Source: an uncultured Prevotellaceae bacterium | GTDB lineage: Bacteria > Bacteroidota > Bacteroidia > Bacteroidales > Bacteroidaceae | Direction: 5' to 3' | Length of the DNA: 64,000 nt | Assembly: GCA_900318115.1 (NCBI GenBank) | Contig: ONJJ01000008.1 | Coordinates: forward strand, 23,698-87,697 | In this document: piece by piece, positions 8,642-16,148 of the stretch | How positions within the stretch are numbered: position 1 is the stretch's first letter | Layout: every line of letters begins with the position of its first letter | Program-made: the position numbers and the translations under genes | The notes under the pieces: model-generated | Seen by the model: only the letters and a program-made list of their open reading frames with translations | Told to the model about the DNA's origin: nothing | Database searches by the model: none

Positions 8642-11600
8642 ATGGCAGAACAAAACATACCGACTATCGATGAGGTTTTCGCATGGATGCGGAAACTCTA
8701 CGACGAGAGCTATTCGGGGCTTACCAGCACCGAAAAGAGCGAGCAGCACATGTACGGTACCATGGTCACCACTCCTACAGACAAGAAGTTCATTGTCCGT
8801 ATGCTCGATGAGACCAGCCAGGTGCGCGACACGCAGAAACTGGCACGCCGCGTGAAGGAACTGATAGACCAGTATGGCATCCCCAAGTTCCTCGACACCA
8901 CGGACCATGCTCTCTTCTGGATGTATCAGAAGTTCGCCTACCTGCCACTCTTCAACTGGGCGGCAGTGCCTATCATCAAGTGGCGTCTGCGCCGCGATAC
9001 CAGCCGCGTGATCATCAATGCTGCCCGTCCCAGCCTCACGCGTCACCTGGCCACCCGCTTCAACGATGACATCGGGCAGAATGTGAACCTCCTGGGTGAG
9101 GTCGTGCTGGGCGAGGCAGAGGCCGACAAACGTTATCACTCCTATTTCCAAGCGCTCAAGGAACCCGATATCAACTACATATCCGTCAAGATATCGGGCA
9201 TCTACGCCCAGACGCACGCCCTAAATTATAAGGAGTGCTACCCGGAACTCATCCGTCGCATCTCTGCGCTCTATCAGGCTGCCATCGATCATCCCTACAC
9301 AGACGCCAACGGCGTGACACGTCCCAAATTCATCAATCTCGATATGGAAGAATACAAGGACGCCCACCTGACGATGAAGGTCTTCAAGGATGTGCTCTCG
9401 CTGCCCCAGTTCAAGAACTACGAGGCGGGCATCGTGGTGCAAGCCTACTTGCCGGATGCCGAGGGCTTCCAGACGGAGTTGCTGGAGTTTGCACGCAAGC
9501 GTGTGGCCGAGGGCGGTTCGCCCATCAAAATGCGCATCGTCAAGGGGTGCAATCTGGACATGGAAAATATCGTCAGCGACTTGCGCGGATGGCCCAATCC
9601 CGTGCGGGGAAGCAAGACCGAGGTGGACGCCAACTACCTGCATCTCATCGAGCGCGGACTGAAGCCTGAGAACGCCCGCGTTCTGCATATCGGCATGGCG
9701 TCCCACAACCTGTTCACCATTAGCTACGCCTACCTGCTCACCCAGCTGTATCAGACGCCGAAGGACTGCTTCTGCTTCGAGATGCTGGAGGGAATGGCAA
9801 ACCACGTCTGGCGCGCTCAGAAGAAGCTGGGCAACCACGTCATCCTCTACACCCCCGTGGTGAAGAAGGAGAACTTCCTCAACGCCATCAGCTACCTCGT
9901 GCGCCGCATGGATGAGAACACGGCGCCCGACAACTTCCTGACGCACTCCTTCTCCCTGCGTCCCGACACCCCCGAGTGGCGCGAGCTGCAGCAGCAGTTC
10001 ATCGATGCCTACAACATGAAGGATCACCTCAACCACACACCCACTCGCACGCAGGACCGCAACCAGCCCTACGCGGGCGTGGCACCCCAGGATGAGTTCC
10101 ACTTCGAGCCCGACACGGACTTCGACCGCTTCTGCAACCAAGAGTGGGTGGAGAAAATCCTGGAGAAGTGGAGTAATCCGAGTATTCTGAGTAATCTGAG
10201 TAATCTGAGTGATCAGAGTAATCAGAATAATCAGAGTAATCAGAATAATCCGAGTAATCAGAATATTCCGAGTACTCCGACTCCGATTACTCCGACCACC
10301 CTCTGGGCTGTTGCCAACAATCTCGGGAGCATGCGCGCAGACCTCTGTGGATGCCTCTGTGCGTCGCTGAACAAGACCATCGAGGAGGCGGACGGCGAAG
10401 TCTCCGCTGCCATGGACTACTGCCGCTACTACGACCTCTCGGCCAAGTACTTCAGGCAGTTCGACGACCTCGACATCCAACCCGTGGGCGACATCGAGGT
10501 GACCGCCACTTGGACGGGAGCCTGTGCTGCGGTCGTGGGGCGTATTGCAGCAGCTTTGGCCGCAGGCAACACCTGCACCCTGAAGGCCGACGAGAAGTCC
10601 GTTCCCGTGGCGCGCCTCGTGGCACAGGCGTTCTTCGCTGCCGGCGTCTCGCCGCAGACTCTCAAACTGGAGCTGGACACGCCCGTTCCGTTCCGCTACC
10701 CCGAAGGCTCCAAGAACGCTATCTTCCTCACCGCCAAGGGCGACCGCGGCCACGCCATCATGAAGGCTTGCCAGTCCGCGTTCTCCGGTGCTGGACAGAA
10801 AGCGGCTTCCTGCTCGCTGTTCGTCGTGGAGCGTTCTGTTTACGAGAGCGACGACTTCCTCGAGAAACTGAAGGACTGCGCGACGTCGCTCAAGTGCGGC
10901 CCCGTGAGCAACCCTGGCAATGTTGTGGGCCCCATGATTTCAAGCGATAACCCCATGCTGGAACGTGCATTCGTCCTGGATCATGGCGAGCGCTGGCTCG
11001 TCTCTCCCTCCTTCGTGGACGAGGAGCATCGTATCATGCGACCTGCCGTCAAGCTCGGTGTGGAGCCTGGCTCCTTCACGTACTGCACACCCCTCTTTGC
11101 CCCCCTGCTGGCTGTGGTGCCCTTCGACAACCTTGAGGAGGCCGTGGACCTCGTCAACTCGCTGGGCTACAGCGTGGCCGCAGGACTCCAGTCGCTGGAC
11201 GAGGAGGAACAGCGCCTCTGGAAGAACCGCTGCTGCGCCGGCAATCTCTATATCAATCGCGGAATCACAGGGGCTGTCGTGGGACGTCAACCCTTCGGCA
11301 GCCTCAACGCCCACGAGGACTACACCCCCAAGAGCGGAGGTCCCAACTACCTCACGCACTTCATGCACTTCAGCGACAACCCCGCCTCCTCCACCGACTA
11401 CCGGGCCTCCTATGCCGAATGGTACGAGCGTGAGTTCCGCCACGCCCGCAACCTGCATCCTGAGATCCGTGGCGAGCAGAACATCTTCCGCTACTTGCCG
11501 ATCAAGGGTGGGGTGATTATGCGCCTCTTCGGTGGCGAGACGTGGGAGCACGTGCAGATGGTGGTGCTGGCAGCCCAGACCGTGGGCACACCGCTCATCA

Positions 11601-11911
11601 TCTCTGCCGACGAGAGCCATTCGCTGGCCGGGCAATTAAGGAATTGTCCCTCCGGCGCGAACCTGACAGTCAAGTTTGAGTCGCAGGCTGCTTTCATCAA
11701 CTCCATCCCCAATTACGATCGCATCCGCAGCCTCACCGCAGACGTCCCTGAGGAAGTCCGGCGTGCAGCACACCTGAACAACAAGTTTATCCTGAAGGCA
11801 CTGCCCGTGCGCAACGGGCGTGTGGAACTCCTCCGGTTCCTCAACGAGCAGTCCATTTCCAACGAATACCACCGCTACGGCTCGCAGATCGAGGTGCCGC
11901 CCATAGAATAA
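8642..11911 (+). CDS. putA: PutA-like protein: proline dehydrogenase plus degenerate aldehyde dehydrogenase domain
   Basis: 1089 residues. Residues ~60-470 form a proline dehydrogenase barrel (FAD enzyme oxidising proline to pyrroline-5-carboxylate) with the characteristic SYLVRRMDENTA near the C-terminus of the barrel. A Ser/Asn/Gln linker (about 512-550) encoded by 9-base repeats follows. Residues ~550-1000 resemble glutamate-semialdehyde dehydrogenase: AALAAGNTCTLKADEKSVP is recognisable, as is GAGQKAASCSLFVVE. In family members the catalytic cysteine directly follows GQK/GQR; here that position is Ala. The stretch that normally carries the FTGS loop and the general-base Glu is reduced to about 15 residues (LELDTPVPFRYPEGSKNA). 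So the second activity is doubtful. The extreme C-terminus (about 1000-1089) is of unknown role. A Cys three positions on (AASC) could substitute, but I consider that unlikely. Confidence 0.85.
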   Translation: MAEQNIPTIDEVFAWMRKLYDESYSGLTSTEKSEQHMYGTMVTTPTDKKFIVRMLDETSQVRDTQKLARRVKELIDQYGIPKFLDTTDHALFWMYQKFAYLPLFNWAAVPIIKWRLRRDTSRVIINAARPSLTRHLATRFNDDIGQNVNLLGEVVLGEAEADKRYHSYFQALKEPDINYISVKISGIYAQTHALNYKECYPELIRRISALYQAAIDHPYTDANGVTRPKFINLDMEEYKDAHLTMKVFKDVLSLPQFKNYEAGIVVQAYLPDAEGFQTELLEFARKRVAEGGSPIKMRIVKGCNLDMENIVSDLRGWPNPVRGSKTEVDANYLHLIERGLKPENARVLHIGMASHNLFTISYAYLLTQLYQTPKDCFCFEMLEGMANHVWRAQKKLGNHVILYTPVVKKENFLNAISYLVRRMDENTAPDNFLTHSFSLRPDTPEWRELQQQFIDAYNMKDHLNHTPTRTQDRNQPYAGVAPQDEFHFEPDTDFDRFCNQEWVEKILEKWSNPSILSNLSNLSDQSNQNNQSNQNNPSNQNIPSTPTPITPTTLWAVANNLGSMRADLCGCLCASLNKTIEEADGEVSAAMDYCRYYDLSAKYFRQFDDLDIQPVGDIEVTATWTGACAAVVGRIAAALAAGNTCTLKADEKSVPVARLVAQAFFAAGVSPQTLKLELDTPVPFRYPEGSKNAIFLTAKGDRGHAIMKACQSAFSGAGQKAASCSLFVVERSVYESDDFLEKLKDCATSLKCGPVSNPGNVVGPMISSDNPMLERAFVLDHGERWLVSPSFVDEEHRIMRPAVKLGVEPGSFTYCTPLFAPLLAVVPFDNLEEAVDLVNSLGYSVAAGLQSLDEEEQRLWKNRCCAGNLYINRGITGAVVGRQPFGSLNAHEDYTPKSGGPNYLTHFMHFSDNPASSTDYRASYAEWYEREFRHARNLHPEIRGEQNIFRYLPIKGGVIMRLFGGETWEHVQMVVLAAQTVGTPLIISADESHSLAGQLRNCPSGANLTVKFESQAAFINSIPNYDRIRSLTADVPEEVRRAAHLNNKFILKALPVRNGRVELLRFLNEQSISNEYHRYGSQIEVPPIE
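10171..10296 (+). repeat. 9-base in-frame tandem repeat in putA linker
   Basis: About 13 units of GAGTAATCA and variants run without interruption, encoding SNQ/SNL/NNQ/SNP triplets and then a Thr/Pro stretch. Because the unit is three codons, copy-number change would alter linker length without breaking the frame. Confidence 0.9.
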
Positions 11912-11921
11912 GCATCTCAGT

Positions 11922-13223
11922 TCATACCTTGTCGATCCGGAACAGCTTGTCGCTGGGCCGGATCTTTGTTTCTACCCTGAAGCTGACGTTCGCCCCCTGC
12001 CGGGCTACTTCCACGGGCAGGTTCGTGTCATCGTGCATCTCCTCGATGATGCCGTAGATGGCACCCGTCGTGGGACCTGTGACCAGGAACTTGTCGCCCA
12101 CGTGCAGTTCAGTGGCCTCGATGTGGAACTCGCCCAGCCCCAGGCGTGAGTAGTACTTCGTGCCGCGTCCCACGTACACCTTGCGCTCTGTCGTCTGCGA
12201 GCCGTAGGTCTGCGACCATTCGCCCAGGCGCTGTCCCTGATAGTATCCGTCCCAGAAACCGCGGTTGAAGACCGTCTTCAGCCGTTCGTCCCAGGCGTCC
12301 AGGCGCCCGGCGAAGGCAGGATGCCCGAAGTCCGGTTTGCCTGCTCCGGCAGTCGTCTCCGCGCCGGCTTCCCCGTTTTCTATTTCCAATTTCAGGTCTA
12401 TGGCCTCGCGGTAGCATTCCACCACCGTCCGCACATATTCCGGTCCTCGCGCGCGCCCTTCTATTTTAAACACGCGTACGCCCGCGTCCACCAGTTTGTC
12501 GAGGAAGCGTATGGTCTTCAGGTCCTTGGGCGACATGATGTATGGTCCGTCCACTTCCAGCTCTGTCTCCGTCTCCTTGTCGCGGACGAGATAGCTGCGG
12601 CGGCAGAGCTGCATGCACTCGCCGCGGTTTGCCGACCGCCCGGCGTTCATCAGGCTGAGGTAGCACTTGCCGGACACCGCCATGCACAATGCTCCGTGGC
12701 AGAACATTTCTATTCGGATGAGTTCTCCCTTGGGACCGCAGATGCGATCCTGCTGGATAGCGTCGTAGATAGCCCTCACCTGCTGGATATTCAGCTCGCG
12801 CGCCAGCACCACGACGTCGGCGAACTGGGCGTAGAAGCGCAGCGCCTCCACGTTGGAGATATTCAGTTGGGTGCTCAGGTGCACTTCCAGCCCTATGCGG
12901 CGTGCATAGGTCATCACGGCCACGTCCGAGGCGATGACGGCAGAGATCTCTGCAGCCTTGGCGGCATCCAGGATCTGGCGCATTAGCGGCAGGTCTTCGC
13001 CATAGATGATGGTGTTCACGGTCAGGTAGCTCCGCACGCCTTTCTCGCGGCACGTGGCGGCGATGTCCTTCAGGTCGTCGATGGTGAACGCCGATGCGGA
13101 GTGTGCACGCATGTTCAGACGTTCGATGCCGAAATAGATGCTGTCGGCTCCTGCCTGCAGGGCGGCAGCCAGGCTTTCCCGCGAACCCACGGGGGCCATA
13201 ATCTCAAATTCTTCGCGTTTCAT
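11922..13223 (-). CDS. U32 family protein, RNA hydroxylation (TrhP/RlhA-like)
   Basis: 433 residues of the U32 'peptidase' family. Characterised relatives in E. coli (TrhP/YegQ, RlhA) take part in C5-hydroxylation of uridine in tRNA or cytidine in rRNA, so the protease name is historical. It opens FEIMAPVGSRESLAAALQAGADSIY (TIM-barrel start). It carries the conserved cysteine set MFCHGALCMAVSGKCYLS...GECMQLCR expected to bind an iron-sulfur cluster or prephenate, and KDLKTIRFLDKLVDAG further on. A C-terminal beta domain follows (about 350-433). Size suits TrhP better than the longer RlhA. It converges on putA with an 11-base gap. The -7 box ends 5 bases before the ATG, so the message may be leaderless. 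Confidence 0.82.
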   Translation of the reverse strand: MKREEFEIMAPVGSRESLAAALQAGADSIYFGIERLNMRAHSASAFTIDDLKDIAATCREKGVRSYLTVNTIIYGEDLPLMRQILDAAKAAEISAVIASDVAVMTYARRIGLEVHLSTQLNISNVEALRFYAQFADVVVLARELNIQQVRAIYDAIQQDRICGPKGELIRIEMFCHGALCMAVSGKCYLSLMNAGRSANRGECMQLCRRSYLVRDKETETELEVDGPYIMSPKDLKTIRFLDKLVDAGVRVFKIEGRARGPEYVRTVVECYREAIDLKLEIENGEAGAETTAGAGKPDFGHPAFAGRLDAWDERLKTVFNRGFWDGYYQGQRLGEWSQTYGSQTTERKVYVGRGTKYYSRLGLGEFHIEATELHVGDKFLVTGPTTGAIYGIIEEMHDDTNLPVEVARQGANVSFRVETKIRPSDKLFRIDKV

Positions 13224-13227
13224 GGTG

Positions 13228-13257
13228 CAAAGGTACGGAAAAATCCCTAAAAGACAA
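13228..13257 (-). promoter_or_regulatory. Promoter of the U32 gene (possibly leaderless)
   Basis: TACCTTTG (complement 13228-13235) matches the -7 box, with CTTG at complement 13254-13257 (spacing 18). The expected start nearly coincides with the ATG at complement 13221-13223. Confidence 0.55.
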
Positions 13258-13259
13258 GC

Positions 13260-13320
13260 CGCGAGGCAAAAACTTTCAACTTTGGGCTCTCAACTCTCAA
13301 CTTTCAACTCCCAACTTTGG
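13260..13320. repeat. CAACTTT/CAACTC degenerate tandem repeat
   Basis: Units of about 9-10 bases (CTCAACTCT, CTTTCAACTC, CCAACTTTGG) fill the gap between the divergent U32 and dus genes. The last unit supplies the -33 TTTG of the dus promoter. Confidence 0.7.
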
Positions 13321-13348
13321 ACTTTTCTTCAACTTTTCCGTACCTTTG
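13316..13348 (+). promoter_or_regulatory. Promoter of dus
   Basis: TTTG at 13316-13319 and TACCTTTG at 13341-13348 are spaced by 21 bases, in the preferred range. The ATG at 13357 follows 9 bases after the -7 box, giving a very short leader, and fixes the start against an upstream in-frame ATG at 13138. Confidence 0.7.
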
Positions 13349-13356
13349 CAGCCGCA

Positions 13357-14415
13357 ATGAAGATAGGAACAATAGATTTGGGCGAGCGGCCTGCGCTGCT
13401 GGCGCCCATGGAAGACGTGACGGATATCGGTTTCCGGCTCCTGTGCCGACGCATGGGGGCTGCCATGGTGTATTCTGAATTTGTGGCGGCCGACGCCCTC
13501 GTGCGGATGGTCAACAAGAGCCTGCGCAAGCTTGAGGTCTGCCCCGAGGAGCGCCCCGTGGCCATTCAGATCTACGGCAAGGAGCCTGGTCCCATGGCCG
13601 ATGCCGCGCGCATCGTGGTCGAGCAGGCACACCCTGATGTGCTGGACCTCAACTTCGGTTGCCCCGTGAAGAAGATTGCCACCAAGGGTGCCGGTGCAGG
13701 ACTGCTGCGCGACATCCCCAAGATGCTGGACATCACGCGGGCTGTGGTCGATGCCGTGGGGTCGCAGGTGCCAGTCACCGTGAAGACACGCCTCGGCTGG
13801 GACCACGAGCACAAGATTATCGTGGAGCTGGCAGAGCAGCTGCAGGACTGCGGCATCTCGGCTCTCACCATCCACGGCCGCACGCGCTCCCAGCTCTATT
13901 CCGACCAGGCGGACTGGACACTTATCGGCGAAGTCAAGAAGAACCCTCGCATGCACATTCCCATCATCGGGAATGGCGACATCACCTCCGCCGAGCGTGC
14001 CGTGGAAGCCTTCGAACGATGGGGCGTAGATGCCATCATGGTCGGTCGGGCCACCTTCGGCAGGCCCTGGATATTCAGGGAGATTGTGGAGAAGACCCAC
14101 CCCCAGACTCCTCCCGTCAGGGAGGGGAGCCCCTCCGGCTTGGCTGCTGGTCTCGCCGGGGAGGGTCAACTCACTCTGGACTGGAAGCTGGACATCCTGA
14201 AGGAGCAAGTCCTCACCTCCGTGGCGCGCTCCAACGAGCTCAGCGGCATCCGCCACATCCGCCGCCACCTCGCCGCCACACCCCTCTTCAAGGGCATCCC
14301 CGACTTCCGCCAGACTCGCATCCGTATGCTGCAGGCCGAGACCGTCGATGAACTCTTCGAGGTCATGGAGCACACGCGCACACTCCTCCACCGCCAATTA
14401 AGAATTAAAAATTAA
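13357..14415 (+). CDS. dusB: tRNA-dihydrouridine synthase (DusB type) with in-frame palindrome insertion
   Basis: FMN enzyme reducing uridines in the tRNA D-loop; 352 residues, cytoplasmic. Motifs in order: LLAPMEDVTDIGFRLLCRRMG at the barrel start, LDLNFGCPVKKIATKGAGAGLL containing the catalytic Cys, TVKTRLGWD, TIHGRTRSQLYSDQADW, and IIGNGDI for phosphate binding. After RPWIFREIVEKTH a stretch of about 17 residues (PQTPPVREGSPSGLAAGLAG) is encoded by a GC-rich palindromic element (14106-14166) of the type that fills intergenic DNA in this window. This part of DusB is normally a short loop before the helical domain (here LDWKLDILKEQVL). The last codons (QLRIKN, stop) lie inside an AATTAAAAATTAAAAG repeat. 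Confidence 0.92.
   Translation: MKIGTIDLGERPALLAPMEDVTDIGFRLLCRRMGAAMVYSEFVAADALVRMVNKSLRKLEVCPEERPVAIQIYGKEPGPMADAARIVVEQAHPDVLDLNFGCPVKKIATKGAGAGLLRDIPKMLDITRAVVDAVGSQVPVTVKTRLGWDHEHKIIVELAEQLQDCGISALTIHGRTRSQLYSDQADWTLIGEVKKNPRMHIPIIGNGDITSAERAVEAFERWGVDAIMVGRATFGRPWIFREIVEKTHPQTPPVREGSPSGLAAGLAGEGQLTLDWKLDILKEQVLTSVARSNELSGIRHIRRHLAATPLFKGIPDFRQTRIRMLQAETVDELFEVMEHTRTLLHRQLRIKN
14106..14166. repeat. GC-rich palindromic element inside dus
   Basis: CTCCCgtcaGGGAG, followed by a second palindromic pair CCCTCC ... GGAGGG, inserted in frame between barrel and C-terminal domain. It resembles the CTCCCCCC-AAGGGGGGAG elements at 20.3-22.7 kb. Confidence 0.65.
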
Positions 14416-14448
14416 AAGAGAAAAATTAAAAATGAATTAAAAACGAAA

Positions 14449-14564
14449 AATAAGAAGCTCAAGTTTCGCAAGTATGTCAACAGTCAGTAAGGGAGCGCCC
14501 CGAAGGGGCAATAAGATGTCAGCCCTTTCAGGGCGTTATTTACTTGCGAAACTTGAATAAGAAG
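14449..14564. mobile_element. MITE-like element with 15-base terminal inverted repeats
   Basis: CAAGTTTCGCAAGTA at 14460-14474 is exactly inverted as TACTTGCGAAACTTG at 14541-14555. The interior holds two small hairpins (GCCCCgaaGGGGC and GCCCTttcAGGGC). AATAAGAAG occurs on both sides (14449-14457 and 14556-14564), as a target-site duplication would, though the left copy is two bases away from the repeat. It encodes no protein. Confidence 0.6.
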
Positions 14565-14587
14565 TAGATGAACACCATTGGTTTACA

Positions 14588-14651
14588 TTTTAGACACAGA
14601 GGCACAGAGAAAAAATAATCTTCTCTGTCCCTCTGTGCCTCTGTGTCTAAA
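14588..14651. repeat. Inverted repeat, 'acacagaggcacagag' family
   Basis: TTTAGACACAGAGGCACAGAG (14588-14608) is exactly inverted at 14631-14651 with a 22-base AT-rich loop. Related copies lie at about 14735-14765, 21301-21390, 21535-21570 and 63470-63535. Confidence 0.8.
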
Positions 14652-14831
14652 TACATAATCCCCTTCCCCTTATAATAAATTTTTCTCTTTTAATTCATTT
14701 TTAGTTTTTCTCTTTTAATTTTTAATTCTTCTTCTCTGTGCCTCCGTGCCTCTGTGTCTAAATACATAAATATCCCCTTCCCCTTATAATTTTTCGTTTT
14801 TAATTCATTTTTAATTTTTCTCTTTTAATTT

Positions 14832-15923
14832 TTAATTTTTCTCGAAGCATAGCCCGTCGAGGAGGCGGATGTAGTCCTCGATGGCAGCATGAATCTCGGA
14901 GATACAGATGAACTCGTCGGCCGTGTGGCTGCGGGCGCTGTTGCCGGGTCCCATTTTCATCGACGGCCACGGCATCAGAGCCTGGTCCGAGAGCGTGGGG
15001 GAACCGAACGGCCTGCGCTCCTGCCCGTCGGGAGCAGGTCCCAGTGCCAGTGCGCTGCGGACCAGCGGGTGGGAAGGATCTATGCGCGAAGAGTTGAGGC
15101 GGAAGGACCGGGCATGAACGTCGCTCCCCACGTGGGAGCAGATCTGCCGGTACAGCTCTTCGTTGGAATAACACTCATTGCTGCGGACGTCCACCGTGAA
15201 CCGGCATTCGTCGGGCACCACGTTGTGCTGCGTGCCCGCCTGGATGACCGTGACGCTCATCTTCACGGGCCCCAGCAGCGCGCTCGCGTCGGGGAAGCGG
15301 AACGAGCGGAACCACGCGATGTCGTCCATGGCACGGTAGATGGCATTGATGCCCTCCTCGCGCGCAGCATGTCCGGCACGTCCGTGGGCCGTGACGTCCA
15401 GCACCATCAGCCCCTTCTCGGCTATCGCAGGTTGCATCCCCGTGGGCTCGCCCACGAGGGCTACGTCGATGCGCGGCAGGCGGGTCAGAGCCCGCTCGAT
15501 GCCGTCGCGCCCTGACACCTCCTCCTCGGCGGAGGCCAGCAGGATGAGGTTGTAGGACTGCGGACGCCCCGCGAGGACGCGGAAAGCCTGCGTCAGCGCC
15601 ACCAGCGAGGCGCCGTCGTCGTTGGTGCCCAGGCCGTAGAGGCGGTCGCCCTCCAGCGAGGGTAGGAGAGGGTCGCGCGTCCAGGCGCTGACGGCGCGGA
15701 CGGTGTCTAAATGTGCGTTCAGCAGCAGCGTGGGCCTCTCCGCAGAGTAGCCCTCGGCCGTGCACCATACGTTGTTCGCCTCGCGCTGGGGAGCGAAGCC
15801 TCGCTGCGCCATGAAATCAGCAAAGAGCGTGGCGGCAGCCTCCTCGCTGCGGCTCGTGCGCGGCGTGGCCACAAGTAGCTTCAGAAGCTCTACGGCTTCC
15901 GCTGTCAGGAATTCCGTGTTCAT
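14832..15923 (-). CDS. argE: M20 family metallo-deacylase, ArgE-like
   Basis: 363-residue zinc hydrolase of the M20 family. In Bacteroidales such a protein removes the acyl group of N-acyl-ornithine/citrulline in arginine synthesis, so ArgE is the best guess; other amidohydrolase roles are possible. Metal-binding motifs: LLLNAHLDTVRA (His and Asp), YGLGTNDDGASL (bridging Asp), SAEEEVSGRDG (catalytic Glu pair), LVGEPTGMQPAIAEKG, and the C-terminal His in ARSHTADEFI. The dimerisation domain is around HGRAGHAAREEG. No signal peptide. The stop codon is within an AT-rich repeat unit (FEKN, TAA). Confidence 0.82.
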   Translation of the reverse strand: MNTEFLTAEAVELLKLLVATPRTSRSEEAAATLFADFMAQRGFAPQREANNVWCTAEGYSAERPTLLLNAHLDTVRAVSAWTRDPLLPSLEGDRLYGLGTNDDGASLVALTQAFRVLAGRPQSYNLILLASAEEEVSGRDGIERALTRLPRIDVALVGEPTGMQPAIAEKGLMVLDVTAHGRAGHAAREEGINAIYRAMDDIAWFRSFRFPDASALLGPVKMSVTVIQAGTQHNVVPDECRFTVDVRSNECYSNEELYRQICSHVGSDVHARSFRLNSSRIDPSHPLVRSALALGPAPDGQERRPFGSPTLSDQALMPWPSMKMGPGNSARSHTADEFICISEIHAAIEDYIRLLDGLCFEKN

Positions 15924-15944
15924 GTCTTATAGCTTTCGACGCGG

Positions 15945-15952
15945 CAAAGGTA
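15945..15952 (-). promoter_or_regulatory. -7 box for the M20 gene
   Basis: TACCTTTG on the minus strand, 22 bases upstream of the ATG; no ideal -33 box seen. Confidence 0.5.
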
Positions 15953-16112
15953 CGGAAAAAGTTTAAGGTATATCGTTTAAAGTTCAAGGAAAATGCAGTC
16001 CGCGACGTAAAACCGGAGAATTTTAGGGCTGAAAAAAGGAAAAACGGGGGCGGAAAAGGGAAAACTTTCAACTTCGGGCTTTCAAATGTCCCGCTATTCC
16101 AAAACTTTTGTG

Positions 16113-16120
16113 TACCTTTG
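16113..16120 (+). promoter_or_regulatory. -7 box for the acyl-CoA synthetase gene
   Basis: TACCTTTG, 28 bases before the ATG at 16149. It supports that start over an in-frame ATG at 16086, which lies upstream of the promoter. Confidence 0.5.
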
Positions 16121-16148
16121 TGGCGCTAATAATAAAAAAAGTACGGCT

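Larger units (their letters stand above)
14416..14831. repeat. Repeat-filled gap between dus and the M20 gene
   Basis: No gene is seen here. The gap holds AT-rich AATTAAAAATTAAAAGAG units at both ends (14396-14450, 14670-14740, 14790-14840), a MITE-like element, and a 21-base inverted repeat of the 'acacagaggcacagag' family (a second copy of its right arm lies at 14735-14765). Both neighbouring convergent genes stop inside AT-rich units. Confidence 0.75.
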
